DNA from: Bradyrhizobium iriomotense
GTDB taxonomy: Bacteria; Pseudomonadota; Alphaproteobacteria; Rhizobiales; Xanthobacteraceae
Reading direction: 5' to 3'
NCBI RefSeq assembly: GCF_018129405.1
Contig: NZ_JAFCLP010000033.1
Coordinates: 1 to 60,377 of the forward strand
Length of the DNA: 60,377 nt
The translations under genes were made by a program, and so were the position numbers. The notes beneath the pieces are model-generated. The model saw only the letters and a program-made list of their open reading frames with translations. It made no database searches and was not told where the DNA came from. The number at the start of each line of letters is the position of its first letter. Positions within the stretch are counted from its first letter, which is position 1. Of the stretch, positions 1 through 8,053 are shown one piece after another.

Positions 1-147
1 GTAGAGGTGGTCGACGCGCGCCGTGTTGAACGAGGACGAGCGCCGCTTGATGCCGTGCACGACATAGCCGAGCGACAACAGATATTCGGCGAGATAGGCG
101 CCGTCCTGGCCGGTCACACCGGTGATGAGAGCGATCCGCTCAGCCAT
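1..147 (-). CDS. gmd: GDP-mannose 4,6-dehydratase, 5' part only
   Basis: This is the N-terminal 49 codons of an SDR-family nucleotide-sugar enzyme; the gene runs off the left edge of the window. The ATG (145-147) is followed by [20 protein letters not shown]. The Rossmann motif GVTGQDG and the later [19 protein letters not shown] stretch are hallmarks of GDP-mannose 4,6-dehydratase, where the RRSS segment helps bind NADP and form the dimer. The enzyme makes GDP-4-keto-6-deoxymannose, the precursor of GDP-fucose, GDP-rhamnose or GDP-perosamine. It starts about 150 bases after the end of the epimerase gene on the same strand, so it is probably the distal gene of the left-hand polysaccharide group. 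The identification is firm; the rest of the protein cannot be judged. Confidence 0.93.
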   Translation of the reverse strand, partial: MAERIALITGVTGQDGAYLAEYLLSLGYVVHGIKRRSSSFNTARVDHLY

Positions 148-298
148 GGGCTTGCGACTTGTTCCTGCTTAAAAGGGGTTCGGAGGACGGATAACCACCG
201 TTCGCGCCCGCTGACAAGGTCGCTGGCGGCCAAAAGCGAAGAACCACCGCAAGAACGGGCATCCCCGGGCGGCACGCAAGTGCTGCCGATTGCGGAAT

Positions 299-1309
299 TC
301 AGACGCCGTGATATTTGCGATACCATTCGACAAAACGCCCGAGGCCATCCGCAATCGACGTCGACGGCGAGAAACCGACGTCGCGCTGGAGGGCGGAAAT
401 GTCGGCGCGCGTCTCCAGGACGTCGCCGGCCTGCATCGGCAGTAACTGGCGGATCGCGGGCTTGCCGATGATCTTCTCCAGCGTTTCGACGAACTCGATC
501 AGATTGACCGACCGGTTGTTGCCGATGTTGTAGACGCGGTACGGCGCATAGCTCGACGAATTTTCGGGTGCTTCCGCGTTCCACGCGGGATTCGGCGCCG
601 CGGGCCGATCGAGCGTGCGGATCACGCCTTCGACGATGTCGTCGACATAGGTGAAGTCGCGCCACATGTCGCCATTATTGAAAATCTTGATCGGCTCATT
701 CGCGAAGATCGCGCGCGTGAACAGCCAGGCGGCCATGTCGGGCCGGCCCCACGGACCGTAGACGGTGAAGAAGCGAAGGCCGGTCACCGGCAGCTTGTGA
801 ACATGCGCGAAGGTGTGCGCCATCAGCTCGTTCGCCTTCTTGCTCGCGGCGTAAAGGCTGACCGGATGGTTCACCGAATGCTCGGTCGAATACGGCAGGG
901 TGCGGTTGGCGCCGTAAACGGAGCTCGACGAGGCGTAAACGAGATGCTTCAGGCCATGGCGCCGGCCCGCCTCGAGCACGGTGACGAAGCCGTCGCAATT
1001 GGCACGGATGCTGGTGATGGGGTCGTCGATCGACGCACGCACGCCGGGCTGCGCCGCCAGATGCACGACGCGGTCGGGCGAGACCTCGTCGAAGACGCGC
1101 GTCACCGCGGCGAAATCAGCAAGATCGATCTCGTAGAATTTGAACCCGGGACGGTGCTCGAGCGTTGCAAGACGCGCACGCTTCAGCGCCGGATCGTAAT
1201 AGGGCGTGAACGCATCGATACCGACAACTTGTTCTCCGCGCGCAAGCAGGCGTTCACACACATGCATGCCGATAAAGCCGGCAGCGCCGGTAACAATCAC
1301 AGGAGCCAT
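299..1309 (-). CDS. NAD-dependent epimerase, UDP-glucuronate 4-epimerase type
   Basis: A 336-residue extended SDR enzyme. The NAD-binding motif GAAGFIG is at residues 8-14, SSSSVYG at 127-133 and the catalytic YAASK with Tyr153 and Lys157. The early FTPYYDPALKRAR segment and the GPWGRPDM and MWRDFTYVDDIVEG segments are typical of UDP-glucuronate 4-epimerases (LpsL/Cap1J type), which interconvert UDP-glucuronate and UDP-galacturonate. It would supply an acidic sugar to the polymer. The ATG at 1307-1309 was chosen; a TTG two codons upstream (1313-1315) is also possible and lies at a better distance from an AAGGA sequence. It is on the same strand as gmd and the wzc group. Family certain, exact substrate inferred. 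Confidence 0.9.
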   Translation of the reverse strand: MAPVIVTGAAGFIGMHVCERLLARGEQVVGIDAFTPYYDPALKRARLATLEHRPGFKFYEIDLADFAAVTRVFDEVSPDRVVHLAAQPGVRASIDDPITSIRANCDGFVTVLEAGRRHGLKHLVYASSSSVYGANRTLPYSTEHSVNHPVSLYAASKKANELMAHTFAHVHKLPVTGLRFFTVYGPWGRPDMAAWLFTRAIFANEPIKIFNNGDMWRDFTYVDDIVEGVIRTLDRPAAPNPAWNAEAPENSSSYAPYRVYNIGNNRSVNLIEFVETLEKIIGKPAIRQLLPMQAGDVLETRADISALQRDVGFSPSTSIADGLGRFVEWYRKYHGV

Positions 1310-1459
1310 GATCAACTCGTCGCTTCGTCCTTACCGCACTGCAATGCCAGACTGATACGTCCGAAGCAAGGCTCGGATTTGCGGCAGTTTCATGCACAAC
1401 ACCATCGAAGTTCCGACACTTCATACGCGACCGGAGACCCGCCACCGGCTGACGATACG

Positions 1460-2158
1460 CTATCCCCGGACGGGTTTGTCGGGCTCGGCAAAGCACGCAT
1501 GCGCAATGCGCAGCCCGCGACTTTCGGCAAAGCGACGGAAGATCAGCCTCACCTCGATCGGGTCGTCGCACATGCCTTCCAGCAGCACCGCCTGGGTCGC
1601 TTGCGATGCGGCTTGATACATCAGGACGGCCGTCGGAAAGAGACGAGCGCCAACGATGTCGTCGAAATCGGAGCGAGTCTGTCGCTTGAGGTCGTCCGGC
1701 AAGAAGCCGTAGGCACGCAGTGCCAGCGGCGCACGGAAAAGTTGCACCCAGATCTCATGCGGTCCGAAATGATAGGACTGGGTGAGGTAGGAAATCGCGG
1801 TCGGGCCAAAGCCTGCAGCTCGAATCTCGACCCAGTACAGCGCCAGCCAGGCGATCGATTCCGAGGGTGAACACGCGATCAGTTGTTTCGCCGAGTGCGT
1901 CACGTTCTGCAGGCTCGCATCGAGCGAACCGATGCCGCCGGATTCGAGGTGATTGCTCAGGAGCCGCAGGTTGATCAGAAGCAGGTTGCGACGCTGCCTG
2001 GCGTCGCAAAATACGCCTGAGGTGTCCTCGTAGCGGGACGCAATACGTTCGAGAACCTCATTGTCGTAGTTCTCGCCGCGACTTAGACGCGCGGCGAGAT
2101 CCTGCAGCGTGGGGCGAAACGTATAGCTCGCAACCGACAGCAGCCAGACCAGCGCCAT
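1460..2158 (-). CDS. Hypothetical membrane-anchored protein downstream of wzc
   Basis: No family was recognised. The 232-residue product begins with a hydrophobic run (ALVWLLSVASYTF) and continues as a soluble, mostly helical domain without obvious catalytic motifs. It starts 67 bases after the wzc stop on the same strand and is probably cotranscribed with it. The ATG at 2156-2158 cuts into a hydrophobic segment: the same frame is open upstream and reads SAVYAAIVNVVVATMALVWL, a full transmembrane helix, but has no ATG, GTG or TTG before the wzc stop. The real start may therefore be unusual and upstream. The position suggests an accessory factor for polysaccharide export; this is inference from context only. 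Confidence 0.7.
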   Translation of the reverse strand: MALVWLLSVASYTFRPTLQDLAARLSRGENYDNEVLERIASRYEDTSGVFCDARQRRNLLLINLRLLSNHLESGGIGSLDASLQNVTHSAKQLIACSPSESIAWLALYWVEIRAAGFGPTAISYLTQSYHFGPHEIWVQLFRAPLALRAYGFLPDDLKRQTRSDFDDIVGARLFPTAVLMYQAASQATQAVLLEGMCDDPIEVRLIFRRFAESRGLRIAHACFAEPDKPVRG

Positions 2159-2225
2159 CGTCGCGACGACGACGTTGACAATGGCCGCATATACCGCAGA
2201 CGGGCGGCGGGCCCCCTGCTTCTTC

Positions 2226-4439
2226 TCAGGCCTGCTCGACGTAATAGTCGGAATAGTGCCGCCCCTTGTACGACTCGATGCGCTTCAGCGTTTTCGGATT
2301 GGCGCGGTTCAGCACGATGCCGACGATCTTGCTCCGGAACACTTCGAGGTCGACGATGGCCTCGTTCACCGCCGCACGGCGGGTCTTGCCCCATTCGACC
2401 ACATAGACGATGGCGTCGACCAGATGTCCGACGGCCTTGGCGTCCGTCACCGGAAGCACGGGAGCGAGGTCGACGAAGATGTAGTCGTACTTCTTCTTCG
2501 CCACCTTGAGGAAATCCGACATCGACTGGGACGACAGCACATCGGCCGAATTCACCAGCCGCGCCCGCACGACCGACGGCAGGAAATTGAGATTGGACTG
2601 CCGATCGACCTGGATGTGGTGCTCGAACTGCGACGGATCGGCGAGGGCCTCGACGAGACCGGTCTTGGAGCCGGGCGCGACCTTCCGCGTCAGGGACTGG
2701 GTGTGCAGATCGCCGTCGATCAGCAGCGTGCGATGCCCCGCGAGGGCGGCCAGATGCGCGAGATTCGCGACAACGGTCGTCTTGCCCTCCTTCGGGAGCG
2801 ACGAGACGACGGCAATGACGTTCGTTTCCCTGGTCAGGCGCGACAGGTCGACGGCGGTCTTGATGTTGCGAAGCGTCTCGGCAAATCGCGAGAACGGATG
2901 TTCCAGAGCATAGCGCGTCAGTGCCGCCCCGCGCGTGTCGGACGACGAACCATCCGACGCCTCGGGACGAAGCTCCGGCAGGGTGCCAAGGCATTGCAGC
3001 GCCGTCTCGGCCTCGACCTCCGACGGCGTGCGCAGCACTTCGGTCAGCATTTCCTTGCCGACGGCACCGCCGAGGCCGAAGCACAGGCCTCCGATCAGTC
3101 CGCCCAGGAGCAGCAGTCCCGTTTTCGGCCAGCTCTTCTTGTCCGCCTTCTGGGCCGTGCTGATGATTCTGGCTTCGCTGATCGGGAAGCTCTGGTTCTG
3201 CGTCGCTTCCTGCAATTGCTGCAGGAAGTTGTTGTACAGCGTCCGGTAGGTGTCGGCCGCGCTCTCCAGGTTGCGCAGCTTCACCTGGGCCTGACTCGCG
3301 CTGCCGTTTTGGCTCACGAGCTTGTTGAGGTCCGATTCGAGGGAGCTTTCCCTGCTGCGCGCGATCTCGTAGTCGCTCTTGTAGGCGTCGGCGATGCGCT
3401 TGACCTCGTCCTTGATCGCCCGCCGCAGTTCCTGCATGCGGGACGCCAGGTTGACCGAGGCCTGGTGGTCCTTGCCGTACTTGTTCGACCAATCCGCATA
3501 CTGGGCGGCGAGATCGAGATATTGCGCGCGCAGTCGCGTGATCACGGTGTTGCTGAGCGCGTCGGTCACGGTCGGCTGGGCGAGATCCTGGTCGGTGATC
3601 GCGTTGATCCGGTCGAGCCGGGCCTTGGCTTCCGCGGTGCTGGCGCGCGCCTGGATCAGTTGGGTGTTGACGTCGGAGAGCTGCTGCTCGTTCATCAAGC
3701 CCTTGCTCGTGCCGACGATGTTGTTTTCGGCCTTGAAGGTCTGGACGGCCCGGTCGGCCTCCATCGCCTGCTGCTGCAGCTCGGCGCTTCGCCGTTGCAG
3801 CCACTCGCTCGCCCGTTTGGTGGACTGGTACTTGGCCTCGAGGACGCTGGTCATGTACGAATCCGCCAGGGCGTTCGCGATCTTCGCCGCCTTCTCGGGC
3901 ACCGTCGAGCGGAACGACATCGTCAGCACATAGGTGACGCCGACCCGTTCCACTTTCAGATTCTTCTTGAGGCTGGCGACCACCATCCGCTTCACGAAAT
4001 CCTTGGATTCCGGCTCGCCGAGACCGAGCAGATTGACGATCGTCCCAACGACAGAGGAGATCATGTCCGGCTGGGTATATTCGGGATCGCTGGTGAGGTT
4101 CAGCGAATCGACGACCGAGCGCACCAAATCGTCGGACGTGAGAATCTCGACCTGGCTCTCGACGAAGCCGGGATCGATCAGCGTGCTGTTCGCCGCATCA
4201 GTCGACTTGTTCAGAACCGCCTGACGGGTATCGACGAGAATGCTGACGGAACTCGTGAAATAAGGGGTGGCCGTCAGCGCATACGCCACCACCACGACCA
4301 GACAGAAACCCACGACAGAGGCGATCAACGGCCACTGCCGGCGCACGATGTCGAGCGTCCGCTCGAACGTCAAAACGGCGGTATTGAGCGGTAACGACGA
4401 AGATTGTCCGGCGTCGAAGGTGTTTCGCGGCTGATACAT
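2226..4439 (-). CDS. Polysaccharide co-polymerase and tyrosine autokinase (Wzc/ExoP type)
   Basis: A 737-residue inner-membrane protein that controls polymer length and export. It has a cytoplasmic N-terminus, a first membrane helix near residues 38-57, a Wzz-type periplasmic region with long coiled coil (about 60-435), a second helix near 440-460 and a BY-kinase domain. Walker A is SSLPKEGKTT (546-555), Walker A' is LLIDGD (572-577) and Walker B is YIFVDLAPV. The C-terminal tail (YKGRHYSDYYVEQA) holds four tyrosines that are likely autophosphorylation sites. Only six bases separate its ATG from the stop of the upstream secreted-protein gene, so the two are probably translationally coupled. 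The Lys in PKEGKT replaces the Gly often seen there; the P-loop is otherwise intact. Confidence 0.95.
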   Translation of the reverse strand: MYQPRNTFDAGQSSSLPLNTAVLTFERTLDIVRRQWPLIASVVGFCLVVVVAYALTATPYFTSSVSILVDTRQAVLNKSTDAANSTLIDPGFVESQVEILTSDDLVRSVVDSLNLTSDPEYTQPDMISSVVGTIVNLLGLGEPESKDFVKRMVVASLKKNLKVERVGVTYVLTMSFRSTVPEKAAKIANALADSYMTSVLEAKYQSTKRASEWLQRRSAELQQQAMEADRAVQTFKAENNIVGTSKGLMNEQQLSDVNTQLIQARASTAEAKARLDRINAITDQDLAQPTVTDALSNTVITRLRAQYLDLAAQYADWSNKYGKDHQASVNLASRMQELRRAIKDEVKRIADAYKSDYEIARSRESSLESDLNKLVSQNGSASQAQVKLRNLESAADTYRTLYNNFLQQLQEATQNQSFPISEARIISTAQKADKKSWPKTGLLLLGGLIGGLCFGLGGAVGKEMLTEVLRTPSEVEAETALQCLGTLPELRPEASDGSSSDTRGAALTRYALEHPFSRFAETLRNIKTAVDLSRLTRETNVIAVVSSLPKEGKTTVVANLAHLAALAGHRTLLIDGDLHTQSLTRKVAPGSKTGLVEALADPSQFEHHIQVDRQSNLNFLPSVVRARLVNSADVLSSQSMSDFLKVAKKKYDYIFVDLAPVLPVTDAKAVGHLVDAIVYVVEWGKTRRAAVNEAIVDLEVFRSKIVGIVLNRANPKTLKRIESYKGRHYSDYYVEQA

Positions 4440-4445
4440 GCGGCA

Positions 4446-5030
4446 CTATCGCGGCAATTCGAGAGGAAGCGGGACGGGGGCGAACGGATTGCCGACGTCC
4501 ATGTTCCATTCTCCCTCAAATAATGAATTGGATGGGGCAACCGGCTTGCTCGGTGCCGAAGCCTGGACAGGCGCGGCGTCGTTCTCGATCGACGCATATC
4601 CAGCGCTCACCGCCGAATCCTGCAATTTCCGGACAAAATCGATAATGCTCTGGACAACTTTGGGCTCGATCGGGCCACAATGCTGCGCCGCTCGACCAAG
4701 GCCGCGCCCGATTGCCGAGCGATTCGACGCCGGAGCCATCGATACCAATTTCCCGATCTGCGGGAGCAGATCGGGATCAGTGGCCAGATATTCCGTTATC
4801 TTGTCTTCGATCTTGTTCTTGTCGTTCTTCGCGTATTTCAGGAGATGCCCTGGATCGGCTGAAAAAAGGCGAAGTTCGACAGGCGGAGTCCTCAACAGCA
4901 ACGGCAGGCAATGTGCCATTGCCGACGGCACACCCGTCAGCGTCAAGAACGTCACGGCCAGAAGTGATCGTGCCAGGATCGGAGCACGCGAAGGAAGGCC
5001 CAGCAGGCGATTGCGGTCTCTACGAAGCAC
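4446..5030 (-). CDS. Secreted protein A, paralogue of the protein at 5836-6498
   Basis: A 194-residue protein of unknown function. It starts at a GTG (5028-5030) and has a long N-region followed by a signal-peptide-like core ending in VPSAMA, so it is probably periplasmic or outer. The middle contains DPDLLPQIGKL and NRSAIGRGLGRAAQHC. The same pattern (IGxGLGxAAxxC) occurs in the secreted protein 0.8 kb away, so the two are paralogues around a shared alanine/glycine-rich helical core with one conserved Cys. The C-terminal part is rich in Pro, Ala and Ser. It lies directly upstream of wzc with a six-base gap, which points to a role in polymer assembly or export. No enzyme motif was seen. Confidence 0.8.
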   Translation of the reverse strand: MLRRDRNRLLGLPSRAPILARSLLAVTFLTLTGVPSAMAHCLPLLLRTPPVELRLFSADPGHLLKYAKNDKNKIEDKITEYLATDPDLLPQIGKLVSMAPASNRSAIGRGLGRAAQHCGPIEPKVVQSIIDFVRKLQDSAVSAGYASIENDAAPVQASAPSKPVAPSNSLFEGEWNMDVGNPFAPVPLPLELPR

Positions 5031-5133
5031 TTGGTCTCACCGTAGTTAATGGATCAGCCGCGGTTAGCGGATAAATACGGCAAGTCTTTGTGCATTGCAA
5101 AAGAAAACCGATCGGGACTCCTAGCGGCGTCCC

Positions 5134-5733
5134 TCACCTGCTTCCGAGTTCGGCAAAATCGCGATGATCTTGCTTGGCGATCGAAACCCAGACGCGAGGA
5201 TCCTCGCCGGATTCCATCGACACCCACTGATAGCCCGCTCCCCGCCAATCGCGAACGTCCGACGTGAGGTTGTCCAGAACATAGTCACCGTCCTGCAACC
5301 GCGCGATCAGCACGAGATGCCCTCCGGCGGGAGCAAAGACGACCGCAAGACGCAAGGCGCTCGCAGGCCAGCCCTTGGCGAGAAGCAGATGGCGCTTGGT
5401 GATCGCATAGTCGTTGCAATCGCCCGACGACGGCGAGAGCGTCCAGCGCGCCAGCAGCGGATCAGTTGATTTCATCACAGGCGAGATCGCCTGATTGACG
5501 CTGGCATTGACCTCTTCGAGCGTCGAAAAAGCGGCATCCCGTGCCGGCAATTGCGCCTCAGGCGAGCTCTTCTCGCACTCGCGCGAATAGTTCATGCAGA
5601 ACTTCACGAACTGCAATGGAGCCAGAACGTTCTGGGCCTCCTTCAGAAAGACGCCCTTGCTCATTGCTTGTTCAGCCGCAAGGCACGGCAACGAAGAACT
5701 CAGAACGAACAGGGCTGCAACCAGACGCTTCAT
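5134..5733 (-). CDS. BTLCP transglutaminase-like cysteine peptidase, periplasmic
   Basis: A 199-residue protein with a clear signal peptide (MKRLVAALFVLSSSLPCLA). The ATG at 5731-5733 is preceded by a strong GGAGG ribosome site, which decides the start over an 18-codon upstream extension. The catalytic triad of the BTLCP family (Pfam Peptidase_C93, the LapG fold) is visible: Cys106 in SGDCNDYA, His139 in GGHLVLIAR and Asp154 in YVLDNLTSDV. Members are periplasmic cysteine proteases; LapG itself releases surface adhesins. Here it stands between two paralogous secreted proteins and beside wzc, so those proteins, or a secreted protein of this cluster, may be its substrates. Family confident; substrate is inference. 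Confidence 0.88.
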   Translation of the reverse strand: MKRLVAALFVLSSSLPCLAAEQAMSKGVFLKEAQNVLAPLQFVKFCMNYSRECEKSSPEAQLPARDAAFSTLEEVNASVNQAISPVMKSTDPLLARWTLSPSSGDCNDYAITKRHLLLAKGWPASALRLAVVFAPAGGHLVLIARLQDGDYVLDNLTSDVRDWRGAGYQWVSMESGEDPRVWVSIAKQDHRDFAELGSR

Positions 5734-5835
5734 CACCGCCTCCCGCGATACTCTTGATCGCTCGACGGTAGCCTCGAAAGTTCTCAACCCGATTGCGCAA
5801 TTTCGTAAAATTGCACCTAAATGGCGTGCCCTCGT

Positions 5836-6498
5836 TCAGTTTGTCGGGCTGGTCTGCGCGAGCGGGTTGATCGTGGTGACTGAGGCCGCCGAGAAGAAGG
5901 TCGTCGTCGACGGAGGCGAGGCCGCGGTAAAAGTGGTGCTCACTGAAGTACTTACCGCGCCAGGGGACTGCACCGGAGCGGTGCCGCGCCCACCTCCAGC
6001 GATAGATTCGCCGTTGGGATCGGAGCCGGGAACGACGTTCGTCGGAACATCGCCAGTGATGCTTACGAAAGACTGAATCAGGTCGCTGTTCTCGGTCTTC
6101 AGGACAGCTTCCTGGATCGCCATCGCGGTCGCCGGACGATTCAGCACGCAGGTCGATGCAGCAGTGCCCAGTCCGGCGCCAATCGCCCGGTTCTGCGCCG
6201 GGGAACTGGCGCTCGAGAGCGAGCCAATGCCCTCCACCGTCTCGGGACGCATCGAAGCGAAATCTCGAATCGCCGCGGAAAGCCTGCCTTCCTCACCCTC
6301 GGGGATTCCATTCAACAGTCCAGCCGGATTGTCGAGAAACTGAGTTGCCTTTTCAGCGGTCACGCCTGCAGCAGCAGGCACGCAAGCAACGTCGACGGCC
6401 GTTGCAGCGTTGGATGTCGATGGTGCCAGCAGCAATGCAATCACCAACCCGGGTATCATGCGCATCTGGGAGCCCCAATTCTTTCCACGAATAGACAT
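5836..6498 (-). CDS. Secreted protein B, paralogue of the protein at 4446-5030
   Basis: A 220-residue secreted protein of unknown function. The signal peptide is MRMIPGLVIALLLAPSTSNA; translation may start at that internal Met (6463-6465) rather than at the upstream ATG used here, since neither has a strong ribosome site. The core shares RLSAAIRDFA and NRAIGAGLGTAASTC with secreted protein A. The last third is a low-complexity tail rich in Thr, Ser, Pro and Ala, which looks disordered or surface-exposed. It shares strand and spacing with the BTLCP peptidase and secreted protein A, so the three probably form one operon that runs into wzc. Confidence 0.78.
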   Translation of the reverse strand: MSIRGKNWGSQMRMIPGLVIALLLAPSTSNAATAVDVACVPAAAGVTAEKATQFLDNPAGLLNGIPEGEEGRLSAAIRDFASMRPETVEGIGSLSSASSPAQNRAIGAGLGTAASTCVLNRPATAMAIQEAVLKTENSDLIQSFVSITGDVPTNVVPGSDPNGESIAGGGRGTAPVQSPGAVSTSVSTTFTAASPPSTTTFFSAASVTTINPLAQTSPTN

Positions 6499-6559
6499 TT
6501 TTCAGACATACAGGATTTTCGAAGAACCGCTCGATTATATTTAACGGATGGTAAACTGC

Positions 6560-7927
6560 CTAGGCTCTTTGCGGACGTCGTGTCGTCGATATCGATTGAG
6601 CCAGGCCGCAGCCGGAAATTGCCGCGAATACCACCGCAAATCCAGCAATTTGTAGCGAAAAATCGATACACGAATGCAACACTCCGAGCAGAAACACCGA
6701 AGCAGCCGTTGCTGGCATGTCGCGACCACGAAGTCGGGAAAAAGCTCCCCACAGCATCCGCCCCCAAAAAAACGCAGCGATGGCGCAGATTGTCGCTCCG
6801 AGGGGAAGCCCGACCGAAACCATCATTTCCAAGGGAGTGCTGTGCACCTTGTCCCAGATGCCTTGACTGCCAAGATTTCCCGGCCGGTAGGGCGGAAACG
6901 CCGTCTCGAAATTTCCGATGCCGATGCCGAACCATTCGTGCCCACGCAGCATCTCGAGTGCCGTCCGATAGACTTCGGCACGCTGACCATCCGTTAAGCC
7001 GAACAGACCAACCCGGCCGATCACACTGCCGCCGATCAACAGGAATCCCACGATGGTGGCGGCCGCGACGGCTCCCGCTCCCAGCCAATAATGCCTGGAT
7101 TGGAACCGAAGTTGCATGAGATGGAGATTGGCGAGACAGGCAAGGCTCAGCAGGGTCAACAGAACTCCGGCCCGAGAACCCGTCATGCCGGTGGCGACAA
7201 GACATGTCAGAAAGCCGACAGCAAGAGTGGCTGGATGGTCTGTGAATGAATAGTCATAGTGCCGGCGCGTCGGCTTGGCCATCAAGGCGTCCGACACAAT
7301 CGGCGCCAGACGGCCGAGGAACAAGACCGAACAACTGCCCCAAAAAACGGCAGCAGTGTTGCGATTCACGAACGTTCCCGTCGCATAGGGAAGATAGTAT
7401 TCCTTGCTCCTCCAGAGCAGCATGGTCGGCGCCAGGAGATGCGCGAGGATGCCATAGAGCGCATAGGCAAACCCTGCATACGCGATCGCTTTCAACATCT
7501 GCCGCGCCGCCTCCTCGCCGGTGGCAAGCAGATAGGCCCGCAACAACGCGAGTACAAAGAGCAAGCATGAGCCGAAAGCGATCCAGGGCACCGATGCGGT
7601 CGCGGAGATGCGGTTCGGCTCCGTCACGCCCGCAGCATCCCTGGCAATCCGCCAGGACGGATCGGCGAGCGCGTCACTCACTCCGGGAGAGATCTGAAAA
7701 ACCGCGAGTGCACACAATAGCAGCAGGATCGCCCCCGTTGGTCCGATAACCCAGAGGTCCGAGTTGCAAACGCGGGAGAGATCGGCGGTGAGCAGGCTCG
7801 CGATCAGGAGCATCGTCCAGATCCAGATCCAGATCAGATCGACCGAGCCGAAGGGCAAGGGAGCCAATACGAAGACTACAATCGCGATGAACCGGGATAT
7901 ACGATGCACTGAAATTTCAATCGACAA
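6560..7927 (-). CDS. O-antigen ligase/polymerase family membrane protein (Wzy_C)
   Basis: A 455-residue polytopic membrane protein with roughly ten to twelve helices. The large loop before the last helices carries the Wzy_C signature: GTFVNRNTAAVF, TGSRAGVL, and an R-x-x-x-Y-x-x-ALEM region followed by WFGIGIGNFETAFPPYRP. Such proteins either polymerise lipid-linked repeat units or ligate polymer to an acceptor. The reading frame opens with TTG (7925-7927), with a GTG six codons in; no early ATG exists, so the start is uncertain. It ends about 60 bases before secreted protein B and probably leads that minus-strand operon. It is divergent to a second polymerase-like gene, so each may serve a different step. 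Confidence 0.85.
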   Translation of the reverse strand: MSIEISVHRISRFIAIVVFVLAPLPFGSVDLIWIWIWTMLLIASLLTADLSRVCNSDLWVIGPTGAILLLLCALAVFQISPGVSDALADPSWRIARDAAGVTEPNRISATASVPWIAFGSCLLFVLALLRAYLLATGEEAARQMLKAIAYAGFAYALYGILAHLLAPTMLLWRSKEYYLPYATGTFVNRNTAAVFWGSCSVLFLGRLAPIVSDALMAKPTRRHYDYSFTDHPATLAVGFLTCLVATGMTGSRAGVLLTLLSLACLANLHLMQLRFQSRHYWLGAGAVAAATIVGFLLIGGSVIGRVGLFGLTDGQRAEVYRTALEMLRGHEWFGIGIGNFETAFPPYRPGNLGSQGIWDKVHSTPLEMMVSVGLPLGATICAIAAFFWGRMLWGAFSRLRGRDMPATAASVFLLGVLHSCIDFSLQIAGFAVVFAAISGCGLAQSISTTRRPQRA

Positions 7928-8053
7928 GCTGCGGAATCGGCGATCACTTCATTGAGCCCAGACGTGTAGAATGACCAAAATCGAGACAATTTGCTACGCT
8001 ATCGATCAGGCCTATCGGTCTCTGACAGCACGCGCGATCTAACCGAAGGCCCC

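Noticed and set aside
2175-4394. Open frame of 739 codons on the plus strand
   Set aside because: It is antisense to wzc, rich in Arg, His and Asp, lacks a fold or ribosome site, and reflects high GC in a coding region.
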